A stretch of DNA of 64,000 bases, taken from positions 36,592 to 100,591 of the forward strand of contig DHSL01000053.1 in assembly GCA_002411345.1 (NCBI GenBank). The letters run 5' to 3'. Shown here piece by piece: positions 44,549 through 54,261 of the stretch. Position numbers and translations under genes: made by a program. A model generated the notes under the pieces. It was not told the DNA's origin. It worked only from the letters and a program-made list of their open reading frames with translations, and did no database searches. Within the stretch, counting starts at the first letter, position 1; each line of letters begins with the position of its first letter. The DNA is from Bacteroidales bacterium UBA5287 (lineage in GTDB: Bacteria > Bacteroidota > Bacteroidia > Bacteroidales > Dysgonomonadaceae).

Positions 44549-46865
44549 AATGCTGAAATTAATTAATATGACATTCTTAACCAGAACATTGTGTGTAATA
44601 GTTTTGGTATTACTTGTTGCCTCATGTGATGTTACAAAAAGAGTACCCGAGGGAAGTTATCTACTTAACAATGTAGAAATTGACATTATAGACTCAAAAG
44701 AGATAAAGGAAAGCAATCTTAAGCCCTTTCTTCGTCAGAAGCCAAATACTTCCATTCCTGTTTTGGGTAAGGCCAAGCTAAAATTGTATAACATACCGAA
44801 GAACGATTCGACCTGGATTAACAGAAGATTACGTAAATGGGGAGAACCACCTATATTGTATAGTGATAGACTAACTTCTATATCTGCAGAGCAAATACGT
44901 ATGCAGATGAATAATAAAGGATATTTAAATGCAGAAGTAGATACAAATGTGGTTTTGATGGATAAAAAGGCAGATGTCAATTACTCAGTAATAGCCAATA
45001 TTCCTCACAAAATACAATCAATTACTGATACTATCCATTCTGTTGATACGACAATTTATAACATCCTTAAAAAAGAAAATAAATTAGATCTCATTGAGGT
45101 TGGTAAAAATTTTGATTTGGAAGTTTTGGATAACGCCCGTATTGAAATGATTAATACGCTGAAGAACTATGGTTATTACAACTTTTCAAAAGACAATTTC
45201 TATTATTTAGCGGATACAACATCAGGTGATCATGAGGTCAAGTTGATGCTTGGATTGAACAATCCTAGCGAAAAATCTTTGCATAAACAATATTTTATAG
45301 GTAATGTCTTTGTTTTTAATGGCATTGACAAGTCAATGGCAGATGAAGGATTACTTGGTCAACTTGATACTATTAACTTTCGCGGAATCAATGTTATATC
45401 CAAAAAAGATATATATATGCATCCGCAAGCAATTTATTATAACACCTTTTTGCGTCCCAACCGATTATATTCAGATCGGATATTAGAAAGAACCTATGCT
45501 TCATTGAACGCATTAGGTTCGGTAAAGCAATCAAGTATTTTGCTAACCCCTGTTGAGCGAAACGATTCAAATTATCTGGATGCCACTATTAGTCTTTTGC
45601 CAGGTAATTTACATTATCTTCAGTTTGGTTTAGATGGTACAAACTCAGCCGGAGATTTGGGAATTGCCACCAATATAACATATGAACATAGGAATATTTT
45701 TCGAAGAGGAGAAAGGTTAAGATTTAGGCTGAATGGTGCATACGAATATATGACAGCTGCCGATAGTCGCAATTTATTAGATCAAAGTTATTATGAATAT
45801 GGAGGTGAGGTATTTTTATCTGTTCCCCAGCTATTGCTTCCATGGCAATTAAGAAGGTTACAAAATCAGACATCATCGATTACCGATTTTTCAATTGGTT
45901 TGAACTATCAAAAAAGGCCCGAATATCTCAGACAATTTTTCAGTTTATCATCTCGTTTTCAGTGGTCGACAAACGATTGGAATTTGTCTCATGTGCTTAC
46001 ACCATTGAATATTACCTATGTGCGTATGCCTTGGGTATCCGATTTATTTAAGACACAATATTTAAACGACAGCACAAATTACATTCTCAAATACAGTTAT
46101 GAAAACCAGTTTATTGCATTCAGTTCTTACAATGTATCATTCACAAATATTGGTTTCAGGCATATACCGACATTCCCTTTTAGGATGCGAGTAGGATTTG
46201 AATTAGCGGGTTGGTTACCCAGATTAGTTTCTCCATTGTTTGGAAACATGACAAATGAAAATAATCAAAAGGTGATTTTCAAGATCCCATACGCAGAATA
46301 TTTAAAAGGAGATATTGATTTTGCACCACATTATGTTATTGATGAAAATAAAACAATTGCGGGGCATATTGCGTTGGGGGTGGCATATCCATATGGAAAT
46401 TCAGTTGTATTACCCTTTGAGAAACGATATTTTGGAGGAGGTGCAAACAGCGTAAGAGGGTGGAGTACAAGAACCTTAGGTCCAGGCTCCTATGCCGTTG
46501 ACACTCTTGGTTATGATTTTGTAAATAAAACAGGAGATATTAAAATAGATTTGAGTCTTGAATACAGACGAAAGATATCTCCAATGTTTGAATTAGCCGG
46601 TTTTGTTGATGCAGGAAATATATGGACGATAAAAGATTATGACAGACAAGCCGGTGGTTATTTTGAATTCAAAGACTTTTATAAGGAGTTAGCAGTTTCT
46701 TATGGATTAGGATTACGTTTAGATTTGAAATTCTTGTTATTACGTTTAGATACAGGAATGAAAGCACATAATCCAGCAAGGCCATTAGGTGAGAGATGGA
46801 CGATTTTTGAACCAAACTTCAAGCGTGATTTTGCATTCCATTTTGCCATTGGTTATCCATTCTAA
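44541..46865 (+). CDS. tamL: TamL, BamA/TamA-family outer-membrane lipoprotein
   Basis: A 774-residue protein from the ATG at 44541. That start overlaps the tamB stop (ATGAATAA), which implies translational coupling. It has a lipoprotein signal (VLLVASCDVTKRVPEG), then POTRA-like domains (about 35-330), then a 16-strand BamA/Omp85-type barrel with the loop-6 signature FFGGGANSVRGW (here YFGGGANSVRGWSTRTLGP) and the C-terminal FAIGYPF. In Bacteroidota, TamL replaces TamA as the partner of TamB; the gene pair supports that. The longer frame from 44424 lies wholly inside tamB and is not the start. Confidence 0.92.
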   Translation: MNKMLKLINMTFLTRTLCVIVLVLLVASCDVTKRVPEGSYLLNNVEIDIIDSKEIKESNLKPFLRQKPNTSIPVLGKAKLKLYNIPKNDSTWINRRLRKWGEPPILYSDRLTSISAEQIRMQMNNKGYLNAEVDTNVVLMDKKADVNYSVIANIPHKIQSITDTIHSVDTTIYNILKKENKLDLIEVGKNFDLEVLDNARIEMINTLKNYGYYNFSKDNFYYLADTTSGDHEVKLMLGLNNPSEKSLHKQYFIGNVFVFNGIDKSMADEGLLGQLDTINFRGINVISKKDIYMHPQAIYYNTFLRPNRLYSDRILERTYASLNALGSVKQSSILLTPVERNDSNYLDATISLLPGNLHYLQFGLDGTNSAGDLGIATNITYEHRNIFRRGERLRFRLNGAYEYMTAADSRNLLDQSYYEYGGEVFLSVPQLLLPWQLRRLQNQTSSITDFSIGLNYQKRPEYLRQFFSLSSRFQWSTNDWNLSHVLTPLNITYVRMPWVSDLFKTQYLNDSTNYILKYSYENQFIAFSSYNVSFTNIGFRHIPTFPFRMRVGFELAGWLPRLVSPLFGNMTNENNQKVIFKIPYAEYLKGDIDFAPHYVIDENKTIAGHIALGVAYPYGNSVVLPFEKRYFGGGANSVRGWSTRTLGPGSYAVDTLGYDFVNKTGDIKIDLSLEYRRKISPMFELAGFVDAGNIWTIKDYDRQAGGYFEFKDFYKELAVSYGLGLRLDLKFLLLRLDTGMKAHNPARPLGERWTIFEPNFKRDFAFHFAIGYPF

Positions 46866-46895
46866 TGATAAAAAACAATATATTCAGAATTTATT

Positions 46896-46938
46896 ATAAA
46901 TAACAAAGGACGCTATGATTGTGTCCTTTGTTATTTAT
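46896..46938. terminator. bidirectional terminator between tamL and serA
   Basis: Perfect 16-bp arms ATAAATAACAAAGGAC (46896-46911) and GTCCTTTGTTATTTAT (46923-46938) between convergent genes. A second, 9-bp hairpin (46960-46986) lies just before the serA stop side. Confidence 0.75.
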
Positions 46939-46991
46939 CGATAGATTTATATCTGAATATCAACTATTAAAAGAGTAAATAGTTGATTATA

Positions 46992-48155
46992 TTAAATAAC
47001 TCTTACTTTCAATACCCCTTCGATATCCTGAATTTTTTGTACATTTTCACTTGTGATTATTTCTTCCGCATCAATAATAGTGTAAGCATAATTCCCACGA
47101 CTTTTATTAATCATGTTGGCAATGTTAGCACCCTGTTCAGATAAAACAGAAGAAATACGACCAAGCATTTTTGGAATATTTCTGTGAGCGATTGTAATAC
47201 GATGTTCCGTTTCACAGATTCCCATTTCGCAGTTTGGAAAGTTCACTGAGTTCTTAATGTTTCCGTTTTCCAAGAAATCTTTAGTTTCCATTGCAACCAT
47301 AACAGCCGAATTATCTTCACTTTCCGGAGTAGAAGCTCCCAAATGAGGAATAGAAATCACTCCCGGTACGTTCAATAGTTTCTCATCCGGGAAGTCCGTA
47401 ACATAACTATATACTTTTCCTTCTTCCAACGCAGTCTTCATATCATCATCATTCACAAGTTCCCCTCTTGAAAGATTTATAATACGAACCCCTTTTCTCA
47501 TTTGAACAAAAGTCTCTTTATTAAGCATTTCATTTGTATCGTCAGTCAGTGGTAGATGCAAAGTAATGTAATCACATTTGTCAAATATAGTTTTCAGATC
47601 CTTAGCTCTTTTTACAGAAGTCGACAATCCCCATGCAGCATCAATTGATATAAACGGATCATATCCCAATACCTCCATATCAAGATTTACGGCAGTATTT
47701 GCAACTTTGGCTCCAATTGCCCCTAATCCAAGAACACCCAAGACTTTGCCTTTAAGCTCTGGACCAACAAACTGAGACTTTCCTTTTTCAACCTGTTTTG
47801 CAATATCGTTGCCTGATAGTGTTTTAGTCCAAAGAATTCCATCAACAATTTTTCGCGATGAAATGAGTAAAGCAGCAATAGCCAGTTCTTTAACTGCATT
47901 AGCATTAGCCCCAGGAGCGTTGAACACAACGATACCTTTTTCGGCACATTTTTCAACAGGAATATTATTAACTCCTGCACCTGCCCGCGAAATACAATGC
48001 AAGCTAGCAGGAAAATCCATGTCATGCATTGATGCACTACGAACCAAGATTGCATCCGGTTCTTCTACCTCGTTGCTGATTAAATAATCAGCTCCAAATT
48101 TATCCAACCCCTTTTTAGAGATTTTATTGATGGTTTTAATCTGATATATATTCAT
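46992..48155 (-). CDS. serA: D-3-phosphoglycerate dehydrogenase-like protein with ACT domain
   Basis: A 387-residue 2-hydroxyacid dehydrogenase. The substrate domain and NAD-binding domain carry SRAGAGVNNIPVEKC, LGVLGLGAIGAKVANTA and the catalytic set INLSRGELVNDD (Arg), TDFPDEKLL (Glu region) and SIPHLGASTPESE (His). The C-terminal about 75 residues are an ACT domain (HRITIAHRNIPKMLGRISSVLSEQGANIANM), usually the serine-feedback site. It makes 3-phosphohydroxypyruvate, the first step of serine synthesis. serC, often its neighbour in Bacteroidales, is not in view. Confidence 0.93.
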   Translation of the reverse strand: MNIYQIKTINKISKKGLDKFGADYLISNEVEEPDAILVRSASMHDMDFPASLHCISRAGAGVNNIPVEKCAEKGIVVFNAPGANANAVKELAIAALLISSRKIVDGILWTKTLSGNDIAKQVEKGKSQFVGPELKGKVLGVLGLGAIGAKVANTAVNLDMEVLGYDPFISIDAAWGLSTSVKRAKDLKTIFDKCDYITLHLPLTDDTNEMLNKETFVQMRKGVRIINLSRGELVNDDDMKTALEEGKVYSYVTDFPDEKLLNVPGVISIPHLGASTPESEDNSAVMVAMETKDFLENGNIKNSVNFPNCEMGICETEHRITIAHRNIPKMLGRISSVLSEQGANIANMINKSRGNYAYTIIDAEEIITSENVQKIQDIEGVLKVRVI

Positions 48156-48184
48156 TTTGAATAATAAAAAGTAAAAATGAAACG

Positions 48185-48192
48185 CAAAGATA
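48185..48192 (-). promoter_or_regulatory. -7 element for serA
   Basis: The minus strand reads TATCTTTG, 30 bases before the start codon. The -33 box is poor. Confidence 0.45.
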
Positions 48193-48320
48193 CTAAATTT
48201 TAGAAATTAGTAGTAGAAAATAATAATTATTGAACAAATTGTATTCAAAAACAGGTTGATTCATGTTTAATTCATCAGATTAATGAGTTTTCTCTTTTAA
48301 ATATTAATTAAAAGATTTAG

Positions 48321-48328
48321 TATATTTG
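48321..48328 (+). promoter_or_regulatory. -7 element for the alpha-galactosidase gene
   Basis: TATATTTG, 38 bases before the ATG at 48367. No clear -33 TTG. Confidence 0.45.
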
Positions 48329-48366
48329 CACCAGTAGAAATTTAAATAGTTTAATAACATAAAAAA

Positions 48367-50571
48367 ATGATTAAGATGAAAAACATATTGTTTACAGCAG
48401 TATTATTATCATTATTTATTAATGTCACATTTGCACAAAAAGTAACTATTCCCATCGAGACGAGTAATTTATCCATTGTGCTTCAGACAGAAAATGAAAA
48501 GCATTTGAGGATTATTCATACGGGGAAGAAATTAAAGAACAGTTCAGAGTATGAGATTAGTGGAAACGTCCATAATTTAGGTGGTGAAAATTCAAATACA
48601 AACAACTATGCATTTTCTGTTGCCGGAATTCATAATTTCATTGAGCCCTCGATAGCCGTAGTTCATACAGATGGAAACAATTCATTAGACTTAATTTATG
48701 AAAATCATAAAACTACAACCACAAGCGAAGGAGCAACCTTAACAACAATCACATTAAAGGATCCTGTTTACCCTTTTTATGTTGATATAAATTATAAATC
48801 ATGGAATGAAAATGATGTAATAGAGCAATGGACTGTAATTCGTCACTCAGAGAAAGGAAAAGTAATCCTTAACAAATATGCCTCCGCCAATTTATATCTT
48901 TATGACAAAGGTTATTATTTGACCAGTTATAATGGGTCGTGGGCCAAAGAAATGCAACCAGCTCACACACAACTGCAACAAGGTATGCACACAATTCAAA
49001 CCCGATTAGGTACCCGAGAAAATCTTAACACATCGCCAAACTTTATGCTATCGATAGGCGGTCAATCCACTGAAAACAGCGGTACTGTCATGATGGGTCA
49101 GATAGCATGGAACGGTAATTTCTCAATTCAATTTGAAACCGATTCACATAAGAACATGCATATAGTTGCAGGGATCAATCCCTACCAATCGAGCTATCAA
49201 TTGGAACCAAATGTTCAGTTTGAAACACCCCATTTTGTGTATACTGTATCTTTTGAAGGAATGGGTAAAGGCAGTAGGAATTTACAATCATGGTTACGAA
49301 ACAATGTCTTATTAGATGGACAAGGCGAAAGGTTAACCCTGTTGAATAACTGGGAAGCCACATATTTTGGTTTTAATCAAGAGCAGTTAGTCGGTTTGTT
49401 TGACGGAGCCAAAAAAATGGGAGTCGACCTGTTTTTGCTTGATGACGGTTGGTTTGGCAATAAGTATCCCCGAGATAATGACAAAGCCGGTTTAGGAGAT
49501 TGGGAAGTAAACAAGAGTAAATTACCAGACGGAATACCCTATTTAGTTGAAGAAGCTACAAAAAAAGGGTTGAAGTTTGGTATTTGGATTGAAGCCGAAA
49601 TGGTTAATCCCAAGAGTGAGTTATACGAAAACCATCCTGATTGGGTATTAAGGCAGGAAGCCCGACCAGAAGTTTATTACCGTAATCAACTTGTTTTAGA
49701 TTTGGCCAATCCCGATGTACAAGATTATGTGTTTGGTATTGTAGATAAGCTTTTCACAGAAAATCCCTCTTTAGCCTTCATTAAATGGGATTGCAACGCA
49801 CCCATATTCAATGCCCATTCAAAGTATTTAGAAAAGAAGAAAATATCACAATCCAACTTTTATGTTGAATATACCAGAGGATTTGAAAAAGTATTAAAAC
49901 GTTTAAGAGCCAAATATCCAGAAGTCCCTATTATGTTATGCTCAGGCGGAGGCGGCAGATCCGATTACAGTCTCTTTAAATATTTCACAGAATTTTGGCC
50001 CAGTGACAATACCGATCCAGTAGAGAGAGTATTTTTGCAATGGGATTATTCATATTATTATCCTGCGATTACCATGTGTGCTCACGTTACCGATTGGAGT
50101 AATAAACCATTGAAATACAGAATAGATGTGGCATCTATGGGAAAGTTAGGTTTTGATATTCGTGCTAACGAATTGAGTGATAAAGATATGACATTCTGTC
50201 AACAGACCATACAAAACTATGATAAATTAAAGGATATTGTTTGGCATGGCGATCTTTATAGACTTTTAAGTCCCTATGAAAACGAATTAGCATCGTTGAT
50301 GTATGTCACTTCTGACAAGTCGAGAGCCGTGATGTTCAGCTACTTGAGTGATTGGCGATATGTAGGCGATCCCCAGCAGCGTCCTATTAAGTTACAAGGA
50401 TTAGATTCAAATAAAACTTACAGACTAACAGAGATCAATTTATATGATAAACAACGTTCTCCGATAGACAGTTCAAGGACCTATAGTGGTGATTTTCTGA
50501 TGAAAGTAGGATTTAACCCCAGTGTTAATCTGAGTAGGACAAGCGTTGTTATCAGTATTGAAGCCATTTAG
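48367..50571 (+). CDS. GH36 alpha-galactosidase, exported
   Basis: A 734-residue enzyme with a signal peptide ending FAQ. An N-terminal beta-sandwich precedes the GH36 TIM barrel (about 320-650): FLLDDGWFGNKY, FGIWIEAEMVNPKSELYENH, the nucleophile region FIKWDCNAPI (Asp near 475), LCSGGGGRSDYSLF and the acid/base segment WPSDNTDP (Asp near 546), then MCAHVTDW. GH36 enzymes release terminal alpha-galactose from raffinose-type sugars or galactomannan. It is probably periplasmic. It lies 38 kb from the galactose kinase cluster; the link is functional inference only. Confidence 0.94.
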   Translation: MIKMKNILFTAVLLSLFINVTFAQKVTIPIETSNLSIVLQTENEKHLRIIHTGKKLKNSSEYEISGNVHNLGGENSNTNNYAFSVAGIHNFIEPSIAVVHTDGNNSLDLIYENHKTTTTSEGATLTTITLKDPVYPFYVDINYKSWNENDVIEQWTVIRHSEKGKVILNKYASANLYLYDKGYYLTSYNGSWAKEMQPAHTQLQQGMHTIQTRLGTRENLNTSPNFMLSIGGQSTENSGTVMMGQIAWNGNFSIQFETDSHKNMHIVAGINPYQSSYQLEPNVQFETPHFVYTVSFEGMGKGSRNLQSWLRNNVLLDGQGERLTLLNNWEATYFGFNQEQLVGLFDGAKKMGVDLFLLDDGWFGNKYPRDNDKAGLGDWEVNKSKLPDGIPYLVEEATKKGLKFGIWIEAEMVNPKSELYENHPDWVLRQEARPEVYYRNQLVLDLANPDVQDYVFGIVDKLFTENPSLAFIKWDCNAPIFNAHSKYLEKKKISQSNFYVEYTRGFEKVLKRLRAKYPEVPIMLCSGGGGRSDYSLFKYFTEFWPSDNTDPVERVFLQWDYSYYYPAITMCAHVTDWSNKPLKYRIDVASMGKLGFDIRANELSDKDMTFCQQTIQNYDKLKDIVWHGDLYRLLSPYENELASLMYVTSDKSRAVMFSYLSDWRYVGDPQQRPIKLQGLDSNKTYRLTEINLYDKQRSPIDSSRTYSGDFLMKVGFNPSVNLSRTSVVISIEAI

Positions 50572-50626
50572 ATTTTGTGTAAAACGATAAAAAGGTTATT
50601 TTTGTGACTTCTTATAAAAGAGAGAT

Positions 50627-50959
50627 ATGAACGAAGGAGAGAAAAATGTAGTCACAAAGATGATTGACATTTATTGTCAAGCAAAACATGGTAAACGAGG
50701 AGTTTTATGTAAAGATTGCTACGAAATAAAAGCATACGCGATGACGCGGCTAGATAAGTGTCCTTTTGGCGAAGAAAAACCAACATGTAAAACATGTTCA
50801 ATTCATTGTTACAAAAGCGATATGAAATTAAAAATAAAAGAGATAATGCGTTTTTCAGGACCTAGAATGCTGTTTGTTCATCCAAAAGAAGCAATAAGGC
50901 ATATGATCAAAGAGATGAAGCGCGAGAAAGTCAGAAGTACGCCGAGTAAATTATCGTAG
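50627..50959 (+). CDS. small Cys-rich protein, 'nitrous oxide-stimulated promoter' family
   Basis: A 110-residue protein that matches the uncharacterised family named 'nitrous oxide-stimulated promoter'. Cysteines form a conserved pattern: IYCQAKHG near residue 16, CKDCYE (about 29-32), CPFG, CKTCSIHCYK (about 55-63), followed by RFSGPRMLFVHPKEAIRHM. This suggests a zinc or iron-sulfur site. The function is not known. It sits 55 bases after the alpha-galactosidase and may share its transcript; a terminator follows. Confidence 0.82.
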   Translation: MNEGEKNVVTKMIDIYCQAKHGKRGVLCKDCYEIKAYAMTRLDKCPFGEEKPTCKTCSIHCYKSDMKLKIKEIMRFSGPRMLFVHPKEAIRHMIKEMKREKVRSTPSKLS

Positions 50960-50981
50960 CATTACATATAAAATAAAAATT

Positions 50982-51010
50982 AGGACGATTTAAGAGTCGT
51001 CCTTTTTTTT
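50982..51010 (+). terminator. terminator after the Cys-rich small protein
   Basis: AGGACGATT / AGTCGTCCT stem (one G-U pair) with a run of eight Ts. Confidence 0.8.
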
Positions 51011-51381
51011 GCTCAAAAGATCAGTTTTGTATAAATGTTGGAGTGCGAAACATTATGTATTTGGCAAAGTATAACGTTAAAATTAATTAATAAAAGAGTG
51101 AGAAAATTCGAGATCCCTATTAGAATTTAGTGAGACCATAGTGAGAGGAGCGTGAGAGGAGCGTGAGAGTAAGCTAAGGAGAAGAAAACGTTTAAATAAT
51201 GTTAATTATAGCAAGATTAAATTAATTAATCTTCATAATTGTTTCTCCATTTAAAACCTATGTTAGTAGATAGAATAAGCCCGTTCGTCTAATAGTTTTG
51301 GATAATATAGGCACACTTGTTATTTTTATATCGCTAATTAGTTAAAAATAAAATCGGGAAAATATAGATATTTCATTTAAA
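51011..51381. other. intergenic stretch holding repeat copy C
   Basis: No gene. It contains the 11-bp repeat array at 51127-51178 and a leader of about 200 AT-rich bases before the outer-membrane barrel gene. No clear promoter was recognised. Confidence 0.6.
51127..51178 (+). repeat. 11-bp tandem GTGAGA element, copy C (longest)
   Basis: Four units with GTGAGA starting at 51130, 51141, 51152 and 51163, an exact 11-base step: AGTGAGACCAT, AGTGAGAGGAG, CGTGAGAGGAG, CGTGAGAGTAA, then the right cap GCTAAG. Left flank TTT as in copy B. Confidence 0.8.
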
Positions 51382-54165
51382 ATGAGGAATATACTGTCTT
51401 TTATTGTTGTAATTTTTGCATTCACGACCATAATTGTTGCACAAAACGCTGTACCCCAAGTAACAGTAAAGGGTAAAATCTTTGATTATATATCAAAAGA
51501 GTCCATTCCATCAGCCACAATCCGTTTGTTACGCGAGAGCGATAGTCTTTTAGTCAAAGGCGCGACATCAGCCCTTGACGGTTCCTTTTCAATGAATGCA
51601 AAGCCCGGTAATTATATTTCACATATCACGTTTATCGGATATGAAGACATATATAAAACTGTACATCTCACAAAAGACACACTATTAGTAAATTTAGATA
51701 CCATATTCTTAGTTGAAAGCAGTATAATGCTTGATGAATTAATTATCACATCAAATCCACCCGAAATTGTAGTAAAGAACGATACCCTTGAGTACGATGC
51801 CGACAATTATACTGTACCTCAAACCGCCGTATTAGAAGACCTTTTAAGAAATATGAGCGGTTTAGAAATTGACACAGAAGGAAAGATTACAGTCAACGGA
51901 AAAGAGATAAAAAGCATATTAGTGAACGGTAAAGAATTCTTCAGCAACGATCCCAAAATAGCATCAAAGAATTTACCAGCCAAGATGTTTGACAAGATAC
52001 AAGTCCTTGACAAGAAGTCAGAGATGGAAAAGTCGACCGGATTTGATGATGGCGAAGAGAATATGGTAATCAATCTGACTGTTAAGCCCGATAAGAAAGA
52101 AAGCATATTTGGTAATGCATTTACCGGTTATGGCAGTAAAGACAGGTATGAAACCAATTTAATGGCCAATTATATTCGCAATGAAGACCAGATGACCGGG
52201 ATGGGCGGATTTAACAACACGAACAATATGGGATTTTCCGACATGTCGGGTGGCGGAAGAGGCGGTCGCGGTGGCGGTGGGGGCGGCAACAGTGGAGTAG
52301 GCACCTCGGGCAATGTTGGTTTGAACTTCAATCAGAAATTCTCAAAAAAACTTGAAATAGGAGGAAATGTACGCTACGACAGCAATGAGCGTGAAGTTAA
52401 GTCCAAGACATACACCCAAAACCTATTAAAAAAAGGCAATACTTTTGAAGATGAATCCGAACAATCATTCAATTCAGGTCAGAATGTCAATTTTGATATA
52501 AGGCTTGAATGGAAGCCCGATTCATTAACAAACATTGTGTTCCGTCCCAATGCCTCATTCAATGACAATTCTTCTAGTTCAAGTGGAAGTTTCAATACAA
52601 CTAGAGAATCCGGTGATACCATCAATTTTGGTGATTCAGAATATTCGTCAACAGGGAATGGACGAGATTTTGGCACCGCTTTAAATATCAACAGGAGATT
52701 TGCTAAAAAAGGTCGTAATATTGGATTAGACATTAATATCCGTAAAAATGAATCCATTAACAAAGCGGTGAACCTTTCAAACACATATTATTTAGGTAAG
52801 AAGTCGGACGACATAATCGATCAACGAATTAAGAACACCAATGGAGGCAGGAATTGGAATATTAATTTCTCTTATGTAGAGCCATTAGGCGAAGAGACCT
52901 TCCTTCAGTTTTCTTATAACTACCGTAACAATGTTTCAAAATCCGATAAAGACACTCGTACTAAAGATGAGAGCGGAGAATATACCGTTTTAGACAAGCG
53001 ATACAGTAAGACCAACGAGAATGATGTTGATAATCAGGACTATGCGATCAATTTCCGTACCCGAAAAGAGAAGTACAATTATTCTATAGGATTCAATGCT
53101 TATCCCAACAATTCCGTCAGGAAAACCTATATAGGCGATTCATTGATAAGTGATTTAACTCAAAATGTAATCAATTATTCACCGAATGCCCAGTTCAATT
53201 ATATATGGTCCCGTCAAATGAATTTCCGTTTTAATTATCGCGGGAGTACCAATCAGCCATCAATGAATCAAATTTCACCCGTAGTAGATGTATCCAATCC
53301 CCTTAACATATCCTATGGAAATCCCGATTTGAAGCCCGCCTTCACACATTTTGCCGATGCTCGTTTTCAATATTCCATGCCAGAGAACAAACGTTTTTAT
53401 ATGATCAGTACGACCTTCAATTATATCTCAAATGATATTATTTCATCCCGTTTTACGGATCAAGAAACCGGTCGTAAAGAAAACACCTTCAGGAATGTGA
53501 ATGGCAATTGGAATGGCGATATTCGTTTTAACACTACCCAACCATTAAGGAACAAGAAATTCACTATAAATTCCAATTCCTATGTAAGTTACAGAGAAAA
53601 TATTGGATATTCGAACAACGAAGAAAATTTAAATAAGCAGACCAATCTTTCGGAAAATCTCAGTTTCAATTACAACTCATCTAAGATGCGTTTTTCTGTA
53701 AGAGGCAACATTTCGTACAACAAAGTCAAGAACAGTTTAGAAGGACAGCAAGACAGAGAATATTTCAATTACGGTTCATCGGCCGATGCAATGGCCTATT
53801 TGCCATTAGATTTCAGCGTTCAGAGTGATTTAAGATATTCCACCAATTCCGGTTATTCCGACGGCTTCAAGCAGAACGAATTATTATGGAATGCATCCAT
53901 TGAAAAATTAATTTTCAAGAAGAAAAATGGCATACTTCGTTTAAAGATTTATGATATTCTTCAGCAACGCAGCAATATTAGGAGGAACATAACCTCCAAT
54001 TTTATCAGAGACACTACCACGAATACTCTTAACAGTTATTTCATCTTACATTTTGTTTATCGATTTACCTATTTTACCGGTAAAGGAGTAAATAGTGATA
54101 GTATGAATGTCCGTGGTAGAGGCAGAGGCGCTAGAGACATTGGTTATGAGCAAGAATACGATTAA
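51382..54165 (+). CDS. outer-membrane beta-barrel protein with carboxypeptidase-like domain
   Basis: A 927-residue exported protein (signal peptide ending IVAQ). Residues about 27-115 are a carboxypeptidase-regulatory/CNA_B-like beta-sandwich (VKGKIFDYISKESIPSATIRLL). A TonB-plug-like domain follows (VVKNDTLEYDADNY ... LLRNMSGLEID ... VNGKEIKSILVNGKEFF). The rest is an outer-membrane barrel of the OMP_b-brl_3 type with many alternating strands. A Gly/Arg-rich insertion (about 288-310) lies between plug and barrel. There is no clear TonB box and no adjacent susD. The function could be uptake or surface binding. Confidence 0.85.
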   Translation: MRNILSFIVVIFAFTTIIVAQNAVPQVTVKGKIFDYISKESIPSATIRLLRESDSLLVKGATSALDGSFSMNAKPGNYISHITFIGYEDIYKTVHLTKDTLLVNLDTIFLVESSIMLDELIITSNPPEIVVKNDTLEYDADNYTVPQTAVLEDLLRNMSGLEIDTEGKITVNGKEIKSILVNGKEFFSNDPKIASKNLPAKMFDKIQVLDKKSEMEKSTGFDDGEENMVINLTVKPDKKESIFGNAFTGYGSKDRYETNLMANYIRNEDQMTGMGGFNNTNNMGFSDMSGGGRGGRGGGGGGNSGVGTSGNVGLNFNQKFSKKLEIGGNVRYDSNEREVKSKTYTQNLLKKGNTFEDESEQSFNSGQNVNFDIRLEWKPDSLTNIVFRPNASFNDNSSSSSGSFNTTRESGDTINFGDSEYSSTGNGRDFGTALNINRRFAKKGRNIGLDINIRKNESINKAVNLSNTYYLGKKSDDIIDQRIKNTNGGRNWNINFSYVEPLGEETFLQFSYNYRNNVSKSDKDTRTKDESGEYTVLDKRYSKTNENDVDNQDYAINFRTRKEKYNYSIGFNAYPNNSVRKTYIGDSLISDLTQNVINYSPNAQFNYIWSRQMNFRFNYRGSTNQPSMNQISPVVDVSNPLNISYGNPDLKPAFTHFADARFQYSMPENKRFYMISTTFNYISNDIISSRFTDQETGRKENTFRNVNGNWNGDIRFNTTQPLRNKKFTINSNSYVSYRENIGYSNNEENLNKQTNLSENLSFNYNSSKMRFSVRGNISYNKVKNSLEGQQDREYFNYGSSADAMAYLPLDFSVQSDLRYSTNSGYSDGFKQNELLWNASIEKLIFKKKNGILRLKIYDILQQRSNIRRNITSNFIRDTTTNTLNSYFILHFVYRFTYFTGKGVNSDSMNVRGRGRGARDIGYEQEYD

Positions 54166-54216
54166 CATGCATTAATCATACTCAATCTATTAACCCAACC
54201 ATGAGATAATTTTTAT

Positions 54217-54224
54217 TATATTTG
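54217..54224 (+). promoter_or_regulatory. -7 element upstream of the creatininase-family gene
   Basis: TATATTTG, 37 bases before the ATG at 54262. The -33 box is unclear. Confidence 0.45.
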
Positions 54225-54261
54225 TATCCATAATTGAACTATTTTAAATTAAGTACTAATT

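Noticed and set aside
47723..48087. ORFs overlapping serA in other frames (both strands)
   Set aside because: They are shadows of the serA NAD-binding domain, which is complete.
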